From: Cyanobacteriota bacterium | GTDB lineage: Bacteria; Cyanobacteriota; Cyanobacteriia; PCC-6307; Cyanobiaceae | NCBI GenBank assembly: GCA_026389315.1 | Contig: JAPLIC010000068.1 | Coordinates: 1-40,969 of the forward strand | Reading direction: 5' to 3' | Length of the DNA: 40,969 nt | In this document: in pieces, positions 16,364 through 27,700 of the stretch | How positions within the stretch are numbered: position 1 is the first letter of the stretch | Layout of the letters: every line of letters begins with the position of its first letter | Notes under the pieces: generated by a model | Told to the model about the DNA's origin: nothing | Database searches by the model: none | The model's input: only the letters and a program-made list of their open reading frames with translations | Position numbers and translations under genes: made by a program

Positions 16364-16642
16364 TCAACCAAAGCGGTAGTGCTTGCGCACCGGGGCATGC
16401 ACCTCCCAGATGCAACTCAGCCCGGCAGCAAACACCACCAGATCGCCTGCCCCGAACCGCACCGGCTCACCGCCCTCGGGCGTGACGCTGACATCACCCG
16501 CCAACAGCAGGCAGGTCTCTTGCTCGTCGTAGGTCCAGGGGAAGGTGCTGACCCCACAGCCCCAGGTGGGCCAGCTAGTCACAGCCAGGCTTTGCAACTG
16601 GGCCGGATCCGGGTTGGACGTGACGGTGATGCCGTTGGCCAT
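16364..16642 (-). CDS. Small cupin-domain protein (DUF861-like), 92 aa
   Basis: A single cupin barrel: WPTWGCGVSTFPWTYDEQET, then CLLLAGDVSVTPEGGEPVRF, and GAGDLVVFAAGLSCIWEVHA. This pattern (W-x-C-x-x-x-x-F-x-W-x-Y-D-x-x-E) is typical of the small DUF861 cupins, related to ureidoglycine aminohydrolases, whose real role is unknown. The ATG at 16640-16642 gives a normal family start; the longer frame from 16816 overlaps the divergent HigA gene and is rejected. The 176-bp divergent spacer to the HigA gene probably holds both promoters. Confidence 0.85.
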   Translation of the reverse strand: MANGITVTSNPDPAQLQSLAVTSWPTWGCGVSTFPWTYDEQETCLLLAGDVSVTPEGGEPVRFGAGDLVVFAAGLSCIWEVHAPVRKHYRFG

Positions 16643-16818
16643 GGCGGTGCACAGAAGAACTGGGGCCAAGTCTCGCCGGCTACGGTGCCCATTGAACTGG
16701 ACGCACCCTTGCGGCGCCTGGAGGAGATCCGGGTGCAACGGGAGCGGTTTGCGAGCCTGGGGGCCGCAGTTCTGGCATCTGGTGTGCAGTGTGCGCCTCC
16801 TGGAGATTGGAGACACCC

Positions 16819-17139
16819 ATGGATGAAACCGCTACCCCCACCACCAACGCCGGCTTCAACGCCGACTGGGCCTCTCCCCCCGGGGATCTGATCGAGGAGG
16901 TGCTGGAGAAGCGCGGCTGGACCCGCGCCGAGCTGGCCCAGCGGCTGGATTTCAGCGCCAAGCATGTGAATGAACTGCTCAAGGGCCGAGCGCCGATCAC
17001 GGCCGACAGTGCCGAACGGCTGGAGCGGGTGCTGGGCCATGACGCCGGTTTCTGGCTGCGGCTGGAGGCCAACTACCAGCAGGATTTGGTGCGCCTGCAG
17101 CAGCTCGATCAGTTGGCCAGCAAGTGTCGGCGTGCCTGA
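16819..17139 (+). CDS. HigA/XRE-type HTH protein, 106 aa (severed from its peptidase half)
   Basis: A Cro/C1-type HTH of the HigA class: PPGDLIEEVLEKRGWTRAEL, then AQRLDFSAKHVNELLKGRAP and TADSAERLERVLG, followed by FWLRLEANYQQDLVRLQQLD. GGAG at 16809-16812, 6 nt upstream, fixes the ATG at 16819. In relatives this HTH is the N-terminal part of a protein of about 370 aa with a C-terminal ImmA/IrrE metallopeptidase. Here the frame ends at TGA 17137-17139, and the peptidase half continues in other frames. It may still bind DNA as a truncated repressor. Confidence 0.8.
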   Translation: MDETATPTTNAGFNADWASPPGDLIEEVLEKRGWTRAELAQRLDFSAKHVNELLKGRAPITADSAERLERVLGHDAGFWLRLEANYQQDLVRLQQLDQLASKCRRA

Positions 17140-17857
17140 AGTTCTTCGCGGTGCCCTCGATCGACGCCTGGCGGCAGCGCTACGGCCAACCCTGGCCCAT
17201 TATAGCACCTCCAAGAGCTATGCTACCCAGCAGTGCGCCCTGGCCTGCTGGCTGCGCCGGGCCGAAACGCAAGCGGCCTCGATTACCTGCAGAACCTATG
17301 AAGCCAAGGCCTTCCGAGCGGCGCTGCAAGCGATTCGTCCCCTCAGCTGCGAAGCGGATCCCACGGTGTTTGTTCCGCAGCTGCAGGCCCTGGCCGGCGC
17401 CGCCGGTGTGGCGGTGGTGTTCGTGCCAGCACCTCCAGGGTGCCGGGTGAGCGGGGCCACCCAGTGGCTCAGCCCGGATCGGGCCCTGATCGACCTGAGC
17501 CTGCGGCACAAGAGCAACGATCACCTCTGGTTCACGTTGTTTCATGAGGCTGGCCACATCCTCAAACACGGCAAGAAGGCCACCTTCGTGGATGGCCTCG
17601 ATGGTGTGGATGAAGAGCATGAGGCCGAGTCCGATCGCTTCGCTGCGGATCAGTTGATACCGCCTGCTGCTGCCCAGAAGCTCCAAGGGCTGCGCACTGA
17701 ACAGGAAGTGAAGGCTGCCGCCACGGCCCTGGGCATTGCACCGGGCATCGTGGTGGGGCGGATGCAGCATGAGGGGTGGTTGCCCCGAACCCATCTTAAT
17801 GGCCTGAAGGTGAGCTATCACTGGCCGGAGGATGTCAGAAAGTCGCATCAGCGGTAG
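17124..17857 (+). pseudogene. ImmA/IrrE-type metallopeptidase half of the HigA protein, frameshifted
   Basis: Coding homology moves through two frames: CLKFFAVPSIDAWRQRYGQP (from 17124), then LAHYSTSKSYATQQCALACW and onward to 17857. The zinc motif is intact: LFHEAGHILKH (HExxH), with the downstream EEHEAESDRFAADQLIP. Relatives have a linker between the HTH and CLKFF that looks deleted here, and one C is missing in the CAACCC run. Without these changes the gene would be one HigA-ImmA fusion. Such proteins cleave or regulate partner repressors or toxins. The 3' end overlaps the end of the convergent relE relic by 10 bp. Confidence 0.78.
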
Positions 17858-18110
17858 ACATCTCGTCTATGTCCGATTTTGATAATATCCACCAATCTGC
17901 TTTGATCATCTACCGAGTAAATCACCCGATAATCACCTTGGCGGAATCGATACAGGTTTAATCTGCCTGCAAGTATTTTAGAACCCTGAGGTCCGGATTA
18001 TTCGCTGGTTCTTTAATCATTTCAATCAGCCTATCCAGTTTCTACTTGCCCGAAACAGCCTGGATCTCTTTTGAAGTTGATCTTTTTAGGGTGAGACTAT
18101 ATACGTCCAC
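17848..18110 (-). pseudogene. RelE/ParE-type toxin gene with internal stop and frameshift
   Basis: The minus strand from GTG 18108-18110 reads VDVYSLTLKRSTSKEIQAVS, GK, then TAG, then KLDRLIEMIKEPANNPDLRV. After a frame change it reads LYRFRQGDYRVIYSVDD and LVDIIKIGHRRDVYR, then TGA. This is the complete order of a RelE-superfamily mRNA interferase, including the C-terminal GHRRDVYR signature, but one nonsense codon and one frameshift disable it. The GTG lies inside the end of the antitoxin gene, the usual overlap. Confidence 0.82.
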
Positions 18111-18327
18111 TTTCTCTTAGAATAGCCACGAAGTCCTCAAAGTCTGCGCTGGGCTCAGCCTGTCTGATTTCAACATCACGCAAGTCTTCGGCGTCCTCGG
18201 CCAAGGCGATCCGCACAGCTTCGTTAACCATTGCCGAGATCGATCGGTTGGATGCAGCTGCTCTCAACCGCAGAGCTTGATGCACATGGACATCAAAGTA
18301 AATGGTGGCACGTTTGGTTTCTTCCAT
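18097..18327 (-). CDS. Ribbon-helix-helix antitoxin (RelB/CopG-like), 76 aa
   Basis: The N-terminus RATIYFDVHVHQALRLRAAA, then NRSISAMVNEAVRIAL, is an RHH fold that binds DNA as a dimer. The acidic C-terminus (AEDAEDLRDVEIRQAEPSAD) would wrap the toxin. The ATG is at 18325-18327. It is followed, with overlap, by the broken RelE-type toxin, so it is now an antitoxin without a target but may still autoregulate through the palindrome 18 bp upstream of its start. Confidence 0.85.
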   Translation of the reverse strand: MEETKRATIYFDVHVHQALRLRAAASNRSISAMVNEAVRIALAEDAEDLRDVEIRQAEPSADFEDFVAILRESGRI

Positions 18328-18345
18328 TCACCTATTTTAACGCTA

Positions 18346-18361
18346 TGACGTCATGACGTCA
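18346..18361. promoter_or_regulatory. Perfect 16-bp palindrome, candidate operator of the RHH antitoxin
   Basis: TGACGTCATGACGTCA is self-complementary and also two overlapping TGACGTCA units. It lies 18 bp before the antitoxin ATG. RHH antitoxins bind paired short palindromes in this position, so it is a good autoregulatory operator candidate. Confidence 0.6.
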
Positions 18362-18763
18362 AGGCAGGGGTCCTTTGGCGATTGTCTGATGCTTCGAACG
18401 CCCATCATCACCTGCCCGAAGAAGCCAAAGCTGAGTAAGAATTCGCTGGTGCGGGTCGGGTGGATGGTGTTGTTCGGCGGCACCTATCCCACTCCTCGTG
18501 CCCAATTCCCACCTGTCAGGGCGTCTCCGCAACGCCCCACGTCAGGGCGATTCAGAGATCACTGAGCGAGGAGATCCAAGCCCCTCATCGCCCTCATCCA
18601 TGCTTTGTTCGATGACGGGGAAGGCTCCGGTCACAGGTTGAGCCTTAGCTCGAAGCGGTGATTGGAGGACAGACCATGGCGATTTCGTGCTCCGAGCACC
18701 TGGCATTTTCACCCTGCACGGGATCAAACCGGGCCAAATCGGTGCCTAGGTGCCAGCACCACT
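18362..18763. other. Gap between the relBE relic and the TcA gene
   Basis: No convincing gene. Small frames on both strands (for example 18542-18727 minus) have no recognisable features. A weak stem GGGCGT/ACGCCC lies at about 18518-18537 and a GGTGC/GCACC pair at 18741-18760, just past the TcA stop; neither has a T-run, so no intrinsic terminator for the Tc operon is shown. Confidence 0.4.
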
Positions 18764-21700
18764 CTACTGAACCTCCTTGTAATCGATCGACAGCAGCAAC
18801 TCCTCCAACTCACCCGCGGGCAAGTTTTGTGGAAGCTGAACGCCCGAAACATTGATTGCCCAATTTCCGTCTGCCACTGTTGCAGTAGTCTGGGCAACCG
18901 AAACTACCGCCGTTGCTTGTACCAAAGGCCGGCTCGAAGGTATTGGAGGATAGTCCTTGACCTTGATCCAGACAGAATTTGGTGGAGTAAAACGAATCTT
19001 GCGTCTCGCCCAAGCGTACGGAAGGAAATGTCGGTCCAAGCGAAGGCTTACAGAGGTAGCACTTGTCCGTAGCAGACCAGCCGCCTGCTGCCAGACATCC
19101 GGAAAGTCGCGCTTCACGTCAATCAGCAGAGCCTGGTTGTCAGACTCAAGACTGAGCTTTAGGTGGTCAATCGCTGACTGCCGCAGGGCCGTCGAAGCTC
19201 TTGCGGTGTAGCGAATGGTCAGTACCAGGTCAGAAATCGTGTCGTAGTCAAACTGCCGCACATGCCGTGGCAGTTCGAATTGCCATCGCGAGTCCACCAG
19301 GCCCGCCCCTTCGAAGGGAAGGAATCGCTCGTCGCGAAGATTGAAATCGAAGAGGCCCGAGTCGCCTTGCGCGGTGCTGATGGCAACCGACGAGGAGGCA
19401 AGTTGGCTCCCACGGAAGTTGGCCTCGTCGACATACGACGACCCTGAAACCGGCTTCGTGCGCACCTTTCCCGACAGCATAGTCAGCTTGCCGCTGATGC
19501 CCGTGTAAGGCCCGACCACGCAAGGCAGGCTGACCGACACGGACTTGATCCGGCGCATGTAGTGGTCGGGGTAGTCCATGTTGAACAGCCACTCTGGCAG
19601 TTCGAAGCCGCATTGGCCTTCCACGCGCAGCTTCATCAGTTCAGCCACATTGAGTTGCCTGAGGGAAATCGACCGCGTGATTTCAAGCTCACGCGCGTTA
19701 GTGTCGAGGTAGGCAGCCTCCATGCGTTTGATGTCGTGGTAGAGCAGTTCGCCGGCCAGCAGGCCCTTCTTCAGCCCGTCCCAGTGGCCGTGACGGACAA
19801 AGGCCGTTGTCTCCAACCCCAACTCGTGCTGGTAAGCGCGCTCGGCCCGCTTGGCTAAGTCGTGGGCCAACTGATAGCTGCGCTGGTAGACGCCGCTGAC
19901 CTGTTGCGACATCCAGGAGGAAAGTTCTTGATTCGTGTACTTGGTCCGGTACCACTCATCCACCTGCTCAGCGTTCGCTACTTGGAGGTCGTGGTTGCGT
20001 AGGTCCTGCGCTGCAACCGCGACCCGTATGGCCGCAGAAGCCATCTGCCGGGTGATCTGTTCGATATCCGAATTTGCCTGCAGCGCCTGCTGCATCCAGT
20101 CGGCGCTGCGGCGCTGGTAGCTCGCCAGCATGCCTTGAAGGCTGGCGCGGTGGCTGTGCTCGGATGCACGTGCGTCCTCCATCGTGGCCAGGAAATTTGC
20201 CGCCGAGGACAACAGCGAACCACCTAGTTCTGCGGTCACCACGGGGCTGCTCGCTACCCCCATGATGCCGAGCTTGAAGTCCGGAATTTTGGCAAAGAGC
20301 TGTGCAACCAGCCGCAGGTCGTTGGCCTTGTTCTGCGCAGACCTTGCTGACCCCATCTCGATAAGCTGGTTTTTCTCGGCAGGGTTCATCGGCACCTTAG
20401 ATGTAGATGCTTCATTGGAGGCAAGTGCGTCCGACAGGGCCTGGGTGGCGCGGCTGATGGCCTCGTTCAGGGCCACGCTTGCGGCCGCCGCCAGCGGGTT
20501 TGTGCCAGCGGCCACAACACTGGCGACGGTACCCACCGTGGTGATGGTCTTCACCGCGGCAACCAGGAGTGAGCCCGGAGTTGGGCCGGCGGCGCCGGTA
20601 GGCACCGTCAATTCCTCCACTTGGGTGAGCAGGCTCAGGTAGTGGTGCAGGCGTCGCGATGCCGCCTCAAGCGACGGATCAAGCGCCTTGATTGCAGCCT
20701 CGGCCTCGTCGATCTGCAGTTGTTTGATCTGGCGCACACTGGCGAGAACCTGCAACTCGTGTTCGCTGCGGAGACGGACGAGTGCCTCTGCATCGCCTTT
20801 CTCCATCGCCGCCAGCAACGCCGCTCCGAGGCTTTTGACGTCTGCGCACACCTCGGTTGCTTTCTGTGCCAGCACGTTGAAGCGGTAAAGGGGAGGCGGC
20901 GCCGAGGTCTCGGCAAGCAGCGCTGCCACATCGATGCCCGCCGCGCGGGCCTTGACCAGCATCGCCGGGTCGATCGGCGGCTCGAACAGCGCCAGTTCTC
21001 GCTCCACGCCGTCGATGTTCATGCAGTTGCGCATCTTGAACAGACGGTCCTGCACGGTCTGCCGCAGCTCCTCGAAGGCCGGATTGGACGGCACGCAGAA
21101 CTGCAACGTTTGGGGCACGGGCACGTTGACAGCTGACCCAGGCACGCTCAGCGGCAGCACACTCTCCGCTGCCACCAGCGGGTTGCTGAGCGCGGAGGCA
21201 TCCGCATTGCCAGCCATTGCCGACTTCAACTCGGCGAAGGCCTGCGGCAGGCGGCGCGTGCGGGGAGGAATCAACTCCCGCGGCCTGCCAAGAATCTCTG
21301 CTGCAAGGATGTAAAGCTGCGTTGCCTCGTTCAGCGACTCCATCGTGTCGCGGCGGAACAACTGGTCGCCCCAGGTGATCAGGTTCCTGATGTACGCCAT
21401 CACCACCGCCATCTGGTAGGCCACGGGACGGAAGCGGGCGACGAGGTGCGGGTCAAAGGGGTCCTGCCGCCACCTTTCGACCGCAGCAATGAAGTCCCGC
21501 TTCTCTTGGCTTTGATTGGTCGCATCCGCTAGCATGCGGATCAACTTCTGGATAGACGCGGTGCCGTTCAGCGCCCGGAAAGGCCGGAACTTCCAGAACT
21601 GTTGTCCGGCCGTCAGTGTTTGCCCGAACTCGGTGGATGGATCAGGGTTCGTTGGGTCGAAGACGTAGTGGAACCAATCTCGAGCTTCGCGGAACCGCTG

Positions 21701-24700
21701 CTGCTTGCTCAGTTCGGACGCAACCGCGAACGGGATCATGAAGAACAGTTCCCAGTTGTAGGGCGAGTAGTTGCCGTTCAGCCTGAAATCGACGTCCAGT
21801 TGCGGATCGTTGGCGATGGGGATGGTATTCCTGTCGGGCTGAAGGTCCAGATACCAGCCTTCCGCCGGGAGCCGCTGGGTGCCAAGGCTGAGAAAGCCCG
21901 ACAGGCCGCCAGCCCGAAGGATGCGGCGGAAAAAACTGGCCTGGGGGTGGTGGGCGGTGCTGAGCAAGAGGCGTCGTGCACCGCCAATTACGCGGATATA
22001 GTCTGGAAAGGTCTGCCCGGCCACGAAACGCAAGTAAGTGAGGTCTTCGTGACGGGGTTGAGCGAGGATTTCACCGTTCCCGGCATCGCAAACAAAGATG
22101 CAGGGATACCCAGACCTCTGGCCCGCGATCGTGACTGCCAGTGGAGCGCGAAATGCGAATCCTGCCTGCACATCCTGGTGGCCGTGTACGGCGCGGATCT
22201 CATTCTGTCTCGCTCGTTCGAATATTGAAAGATAGCTACCGCCAGGAGACCGGATACTCCACGTTCCGTCACTGTATATCGGACCCAGGGTGACCAAAAG
22301 CTCGCCTAACCCGTGATATTCGAAAGGGTTAGAAAATTGACCGAGTTGGGTGATCCCTTGTCCCATGTCAAATTCGAAGATATCCTTGGAATATATACTG
22401 GTGGTTTGGATGTATGTGTCCCTCCCGCCTTCCTCGTAATTAGACATATAGGTGTGTGGCATAGGCAGGACTGCCCGCACCCGAGAACCCAACTCTGAAG
22501 CATCACGAACCAACGAATATTCATGTGGCCGCTTCATAACGTTTGGCTTAGCGGTCGGCATCGGCGAGGCTACCTGCTCCAGGACAAGACTTCCGGGCGT
22601 CTGCCACTTTCCGCTTAAGTGACGACTCCATCTCAACGTCGGAACCCAGAACTTCTCTGGGAGCTCCCCTCGGGAGGAATTGGCCGGTAGACGCTGCGCG
22701 GCATCCTCAAGAAACTCGAGCCAGAACAGCGTTACTTCCCCGTCGCGTACTACGGGTGAGACGGTGTAGGTCTCCTGTAGATCAAGGTCAATTCGCTCCC
22801 ACGGCGTCCACGTGCCGTCGCGCTCGTCAGGACCGTGGCGGACGTACTTGCGTAGGAAGTGTTTCTTAGGCTGGTTTCTAGTGGCGCCGACGAAGTAAAG
22901 CGCCTGTCGCTCATATACGGGCCAGTCGTTTTCCATGGGCGTGTCGCGATACATGCCCACCGTCTGCAAGCGGCTCACCTCTTCCAGTTCCTCGAGGTAG
23001 GTGGCAAGAGCTGTGCTGGCCCGGGCGGCGGTGATATCGCCCTGCATGAGGTCGGCTTCCAGGGCCCGGCAGGGCGGCGTCTTCTCCCGGCGCAGCGACA
23101 TGTCGAGATAGTTCTCGCTGTGCAGCAGCACCTTCAGATTGGCCTCCCATAGGCGGTAGTTCTGCATCCAAGCCCATTTGCGCGCGCTGACCAAGTCGCG
23201 GGCCAGGCCTGTCTCCAGCCCGAGCTGAATGCGCTGCACGAAAAGCTGCACGCTGCTGATGGCCAGCCGGGTCCGCGTGGTCTGCATGCAGGGGCCCATT
23301 TCCGGATCCACCAGCAGCCGGCCATACAGTTCGTTCGCGTCGGCAAGGCCTAGCCGCTGCACAGCGTGGGTCACCAGCGCGTCGCGTCGCCTCAGCCGCA
23401 GTTCGTCGAGCGGCTTGCGGGAGGCCTCGGCCCAGGCGGCCTCACCCACCTTGGCGCGAGCGAACTGCCTCGCTCGCGCTGCCGCCGCCACATTCAGGGT
23501 CGGCGCTCTCCACGCGATCAAGCTGTCGGCATCGCAGCCGGTTTGGCTCATCCACTCGAGACACCTCACCAGGTGCAGCAGCCGCGCAGGATCCCGAAGA
23601 TCGGGCAGCGTTGCCGCTCCCACGACGCTCTCCACCAGACGCTGAGCGTTCTGCGTGGTGATGCCGGCCCATTCGGCGATGGCCCGCACCGCGGACGGCA
23701 TATCCCCCTGCGCCGTCGCCATGAGGTAGCCAGTGAGCGCACCCGGCTCATTGCCAAGGCGTTCCCGGGCCGCGAGTACTGTCGTGAAACGCTCCCAGGC
23801 GGGTTGCAAGTTTCCGGACGTGGTGTTCTGAGGCGTGGTTGGCAGCAGCGCAGCAAGGTTCTGCGATGTGCCGGTTGCTGCGCTCCCGGGCCAGGGGCCG
23901 ACCACCCAATCGATCTCATCCCGATCGAGCCGGGCCGCCTGCGCCAGAGTGGCCAGCTTGAAGACCCGCCGCAGCGCCGCGTACTGAAGCGGAAAGCCTT
24001 GGGGAGTGACCCTTAGGGTGATGGGCGAGCGGACAAAGTCCGGTGCCAGCAGGACTCCTTGGTCGAAGCCCTGTCCGACCAAGGACAGACGATCGGCGCC
24101 AGAGTCGTGGCGATAGCGCTCCAGCAGAGCGGTCGTGACAGGCCCTGCCAGACCCAGCCGTGGTTCCATCAGTGCTGCCACACGCAGCCCCGCTCTGCGG
24201 ACGCGCAGCATCGGAATCACTCGCTGAAGCAGCGCGCTCGCACGCTGCTCCAGCCCGCGGGTAGAGCTGGTGATCAGGTTGATGGCGCCGGTGACGTTAG
24301 GCGGCTCGAAAAGCGACTGATTGGATGTCTCTCTGAAACGGTCAGCTTTACTGAAGAGCTCATCAATCGCAGACCGGAAGGCCTGCTGGGTGCTGAGGCT
24401 TTTCAGTTCGTCGCGCCACGCCTCGGTCACAGGACCCCTGAACCACAGCTTGCGGCGCGCGCCGTCGAACCAGAGCGAGTCACTCCAGGCTGCGGGGATG
24501 CGTATCTCTCGAAGGGCATTCACCTCCTGGGTGCTGATCGTGGCGCTAATATCGACCTCAAAGGAGGCAAGCTGGAAGCTTTGAGCAAGCTTTAGTAGCC
24601 GTGTTGCAAGGTCACGCACCTGCTTTTCGGTGTCGTCAACGGACTCCGAAAGCACATCAAGTGCAGGAGTCGCAGCGCGTAGCGAATTGGCATCGCTCTG

Positions 24701-27700
24701 CAGAATCTTTTCAAGTGCTTTTCGCGCTCTTGAGAAGGCGCGTTGCGCACCCGCCACCGGAGCTGTGAACTGCAGCGTCCCATCCGTTTCGATATAATAT
24801 AGTCCACGCGGTAGTCGGTCACGGGTTAGTCGAGGCAGGGCTAATTTGGCGCTGTGTTCGGTCTTGAAGTCCGGGTCGAGAAGATCGGAGCTGACGACAA
24901 GGTCCACCAGCCGTTGTGACCAACCCGCCTCCAGCAGGGCTTTTCTCAACATGCCCTCGGCCTGGCCGGGCTCAACAATGAGCTCGGCCTCCTGCTCAGC
25001 CAAGGCTGCACGCACAGCCTCGAGCGCCTCGCAGATACGGGTCTGCGCCCGCTGCTCAGCCTTTGTGTCGATGAATTCCTCGCGCAGCAGTTCGTCGAGG
25101 TCCTCGACAGATAAGCCGAGGCTCCGCCAGCGGCGCACCTGCTCCAGAAAATCGAGCGCTGCAGCGGGCGCAGGCAGCGGATCCGAGCCCAGCAAGCCCA
25201 GCGTGGTGCGATAAGCCGAGCCGCTGAGTCTGGCTGCACCTGCCATGAGCAGGTGCCGCGTCAGCAATGACACATTGCCGAGGGTCAGCTCATCTTCGGC
25301 CACCAGACCGGTAGCGGTGAGCACACGCGCCGAGAGCCAGATACCCGCAGTTCCACTGACCTGAACCCGAAGCGATTTGGCTCTGGCGGCTTCTGGTGGC
25401 AGGTAGGAGAACCGTTGCACCTTCCAGCCGCTCGCAGGGAGCGTCAGCGTGACTGGTTGATTGCTTGCCGGCGCCAAGTGATTTGCCGTGACATCTGCGG
25501 GGCCTCCCGAGGTGCCTTGCCCTTGAATTCTTAACTCCAGACTGCCCGCTTGATTGCCAACTGTCGTGCCTACCACCAGCTCGATAACAACAGCCCCAGT
25601 GGTGGGTATTTCAATTAGCTGCCCGTTGACGACGGCCTGACTGCTCAGCTGTTGTGGCGCGATGCTCACCTCACCCCGCGGCAAAAGTGCAAGCACATCG
25701 GCCGCTGTACAGCCAATCGCGCCAGCGATCACCGCGACGTGGTCGCTTAGACGCAACAGAGGGAACTCGCCGGCCATAGGACGGCGGACCAGTTCTATCC
25801 GGATTGGATTGGTGGGATCGGGACCCAGCTCGAATCCAGGCGTGCGTGGACGATGAAGTGCTGGGTCTGTGAACAGACGGTCGTAGGTCGAGGGGATGGG
25901 AAAGGCGCGTGTGCCCTCCTGGCGCCAGTAGGTTTGGGTATCAAGAACTGCCGTGAATAGCGTCAGTGCCAGTTGCGGCTCGAGCGCCGTCTGCTCGCAG
26001 AGTCGCACCATGCCGGCCAGATGACGCACGAATTCGGCGGTGAGCACCTCGGCGTTGTTGCCAGTTGCTCCGGCCGGCGACGGAAAGGCTGACAGTGCTC
26101 GGTCCAGATCGCGCATCGACCAGCCGAGCCGCCGCCAAAGCCGGATGAAGAGGTGGATACGGCGAAGCTGCTGGTCTGGTAGTGGATCGTTTTGGGCACT
26201 CGACACCACCAGCTGCATCTTGTCGCTGTCGCATTCGTCGCCGATCAAGGCCAAGCGCGCAGGCGAGGTTGGCTGGATGAAGCGGCACTGGATGAGTTCC
26301 AGCAGCTCGAGGTGCGTGATTCCGGCGCGCTGCTTGAGGCTCGAGACCGTCCTGAGGGCCCGCTTCCAAGTTATGGTCTGGGCGCTGTCTGCTGGGTCAG
26401 GCACGTCGGTGGATGGGTAGCCCCAGTCGAGCCATGGACTGGTCGTGGCCGTTCGTGCTTCCGTGAGGATCGACCATTCGCCATGCCCCATCCGTAGAGC
26501 CAAGCGAGCAGCAACGTCGTTTTGCGACAGTGCAGCTCCCGCCCTCAGCTCCCCAACGGCGCGAACACTCGTGCCCAGTACGCCAAGCCAGACATTGGTC
26601 TCCGCCTCGGCGAGATCGAAGGGAAGACTCCAGGGATAGCGGGCGATGGCCAGCGGCGCATAGGCTGCGTTGAGCATCTGCGCCGGGTAGCCCCACGACT
26701 CGGGCATGCTGGCTGGCCCAGACTGCGGAAACATGCGAATTGAGTATTTGCTGCCGTTAGCAGGAGTGGCCGCCAGTACCGTCAGCAAGAACCGCCAGCC
26801 GCCTCCTTTGATTAGCCAGCTCGGCGGCTGGGTCGAGCGCTGGGTCGCAGTGGCGGAACTGCCAACGATGATTCCTGCATCGTTACGCAAGATGTTGACG
26901 AGAGCCGCTGGCAGGACTGAGGGCACCTGGGGATTCGGGGATGGGAGCGGATCAGTCGAGCTGGCACCAGTCGAGCGCGGAAGCAGCAGATCCTTCTCGA
27001 TCAAGGGCGCCTCGAGCAGCTCAAGGAGGAGATCGACGTAGGGCATCACGCGATTGGCGTTGTCGCAATCGAGCTCGATCTCTTGCAAATCCGGCCGACG
27101 CTGGAGCAATGTGCTCAGCGATTGCCCGGTGGTGTTGGTGACTTTGGGGCCGGATTCATCGAGAAGGTGCAGCAACTCCGCCAGGTAGTGACTGGGGCTG
27201 CCCATGGCGCTGCAGGCCTCGCAGGCGCAGGCATCCTGGTTGCCGAACAGAAGGGCAACGGTGGCGGCCTGCGCTGCGGCGCCAGCCGCGGTCATCGCAG
27301 ACGTTGTGGACCTAGACGACGTCGGCCCTGACCCGCCGGTCCCTTGAGGAGCCGGAGCTGATAGCAGCTGTACCTGGCCCTCGCCGTTGGCCTGGGGCGA
27401 GAGAGCAAGAAAGACAGCAAAGGCGCTCTCGGTGATGGCTTGAGCACTGGCGTAAGTGGCACGCGCTTCGATTTCGCCACCGGGCAGCAGCGTCTTCATC
27501 TCAGCGATGAAGTCGTCTTCGGTACGCCGGGTGATCTCATAGGCGGAGCCGTAGCCTTTACGGAGAACGATCTCGGCGGCCTCCAGGTTGGGCGTTGCCC
27601 TGGCGATGCGCTCGACATGGAGCAGTTCCTGCAACAGCGGCTGGACTTGCGCTTCGTCCATACCGTCCACTGCGCCTGGCTGACCGAAGCGCGTAAACAC

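Noticed and set aside
18464..18485. GTTGTTCGGCG resembling the right core of an integron attC site, near several TA genes
   Set aside because: No matching left core and no foldable attC stem was found, and the TA genes are not in cassette orientation.
18328..18763. Intrinsic terminator for the Tc operon downstream of TcA
   Set aside because: Only weak stems without T-runs are present.
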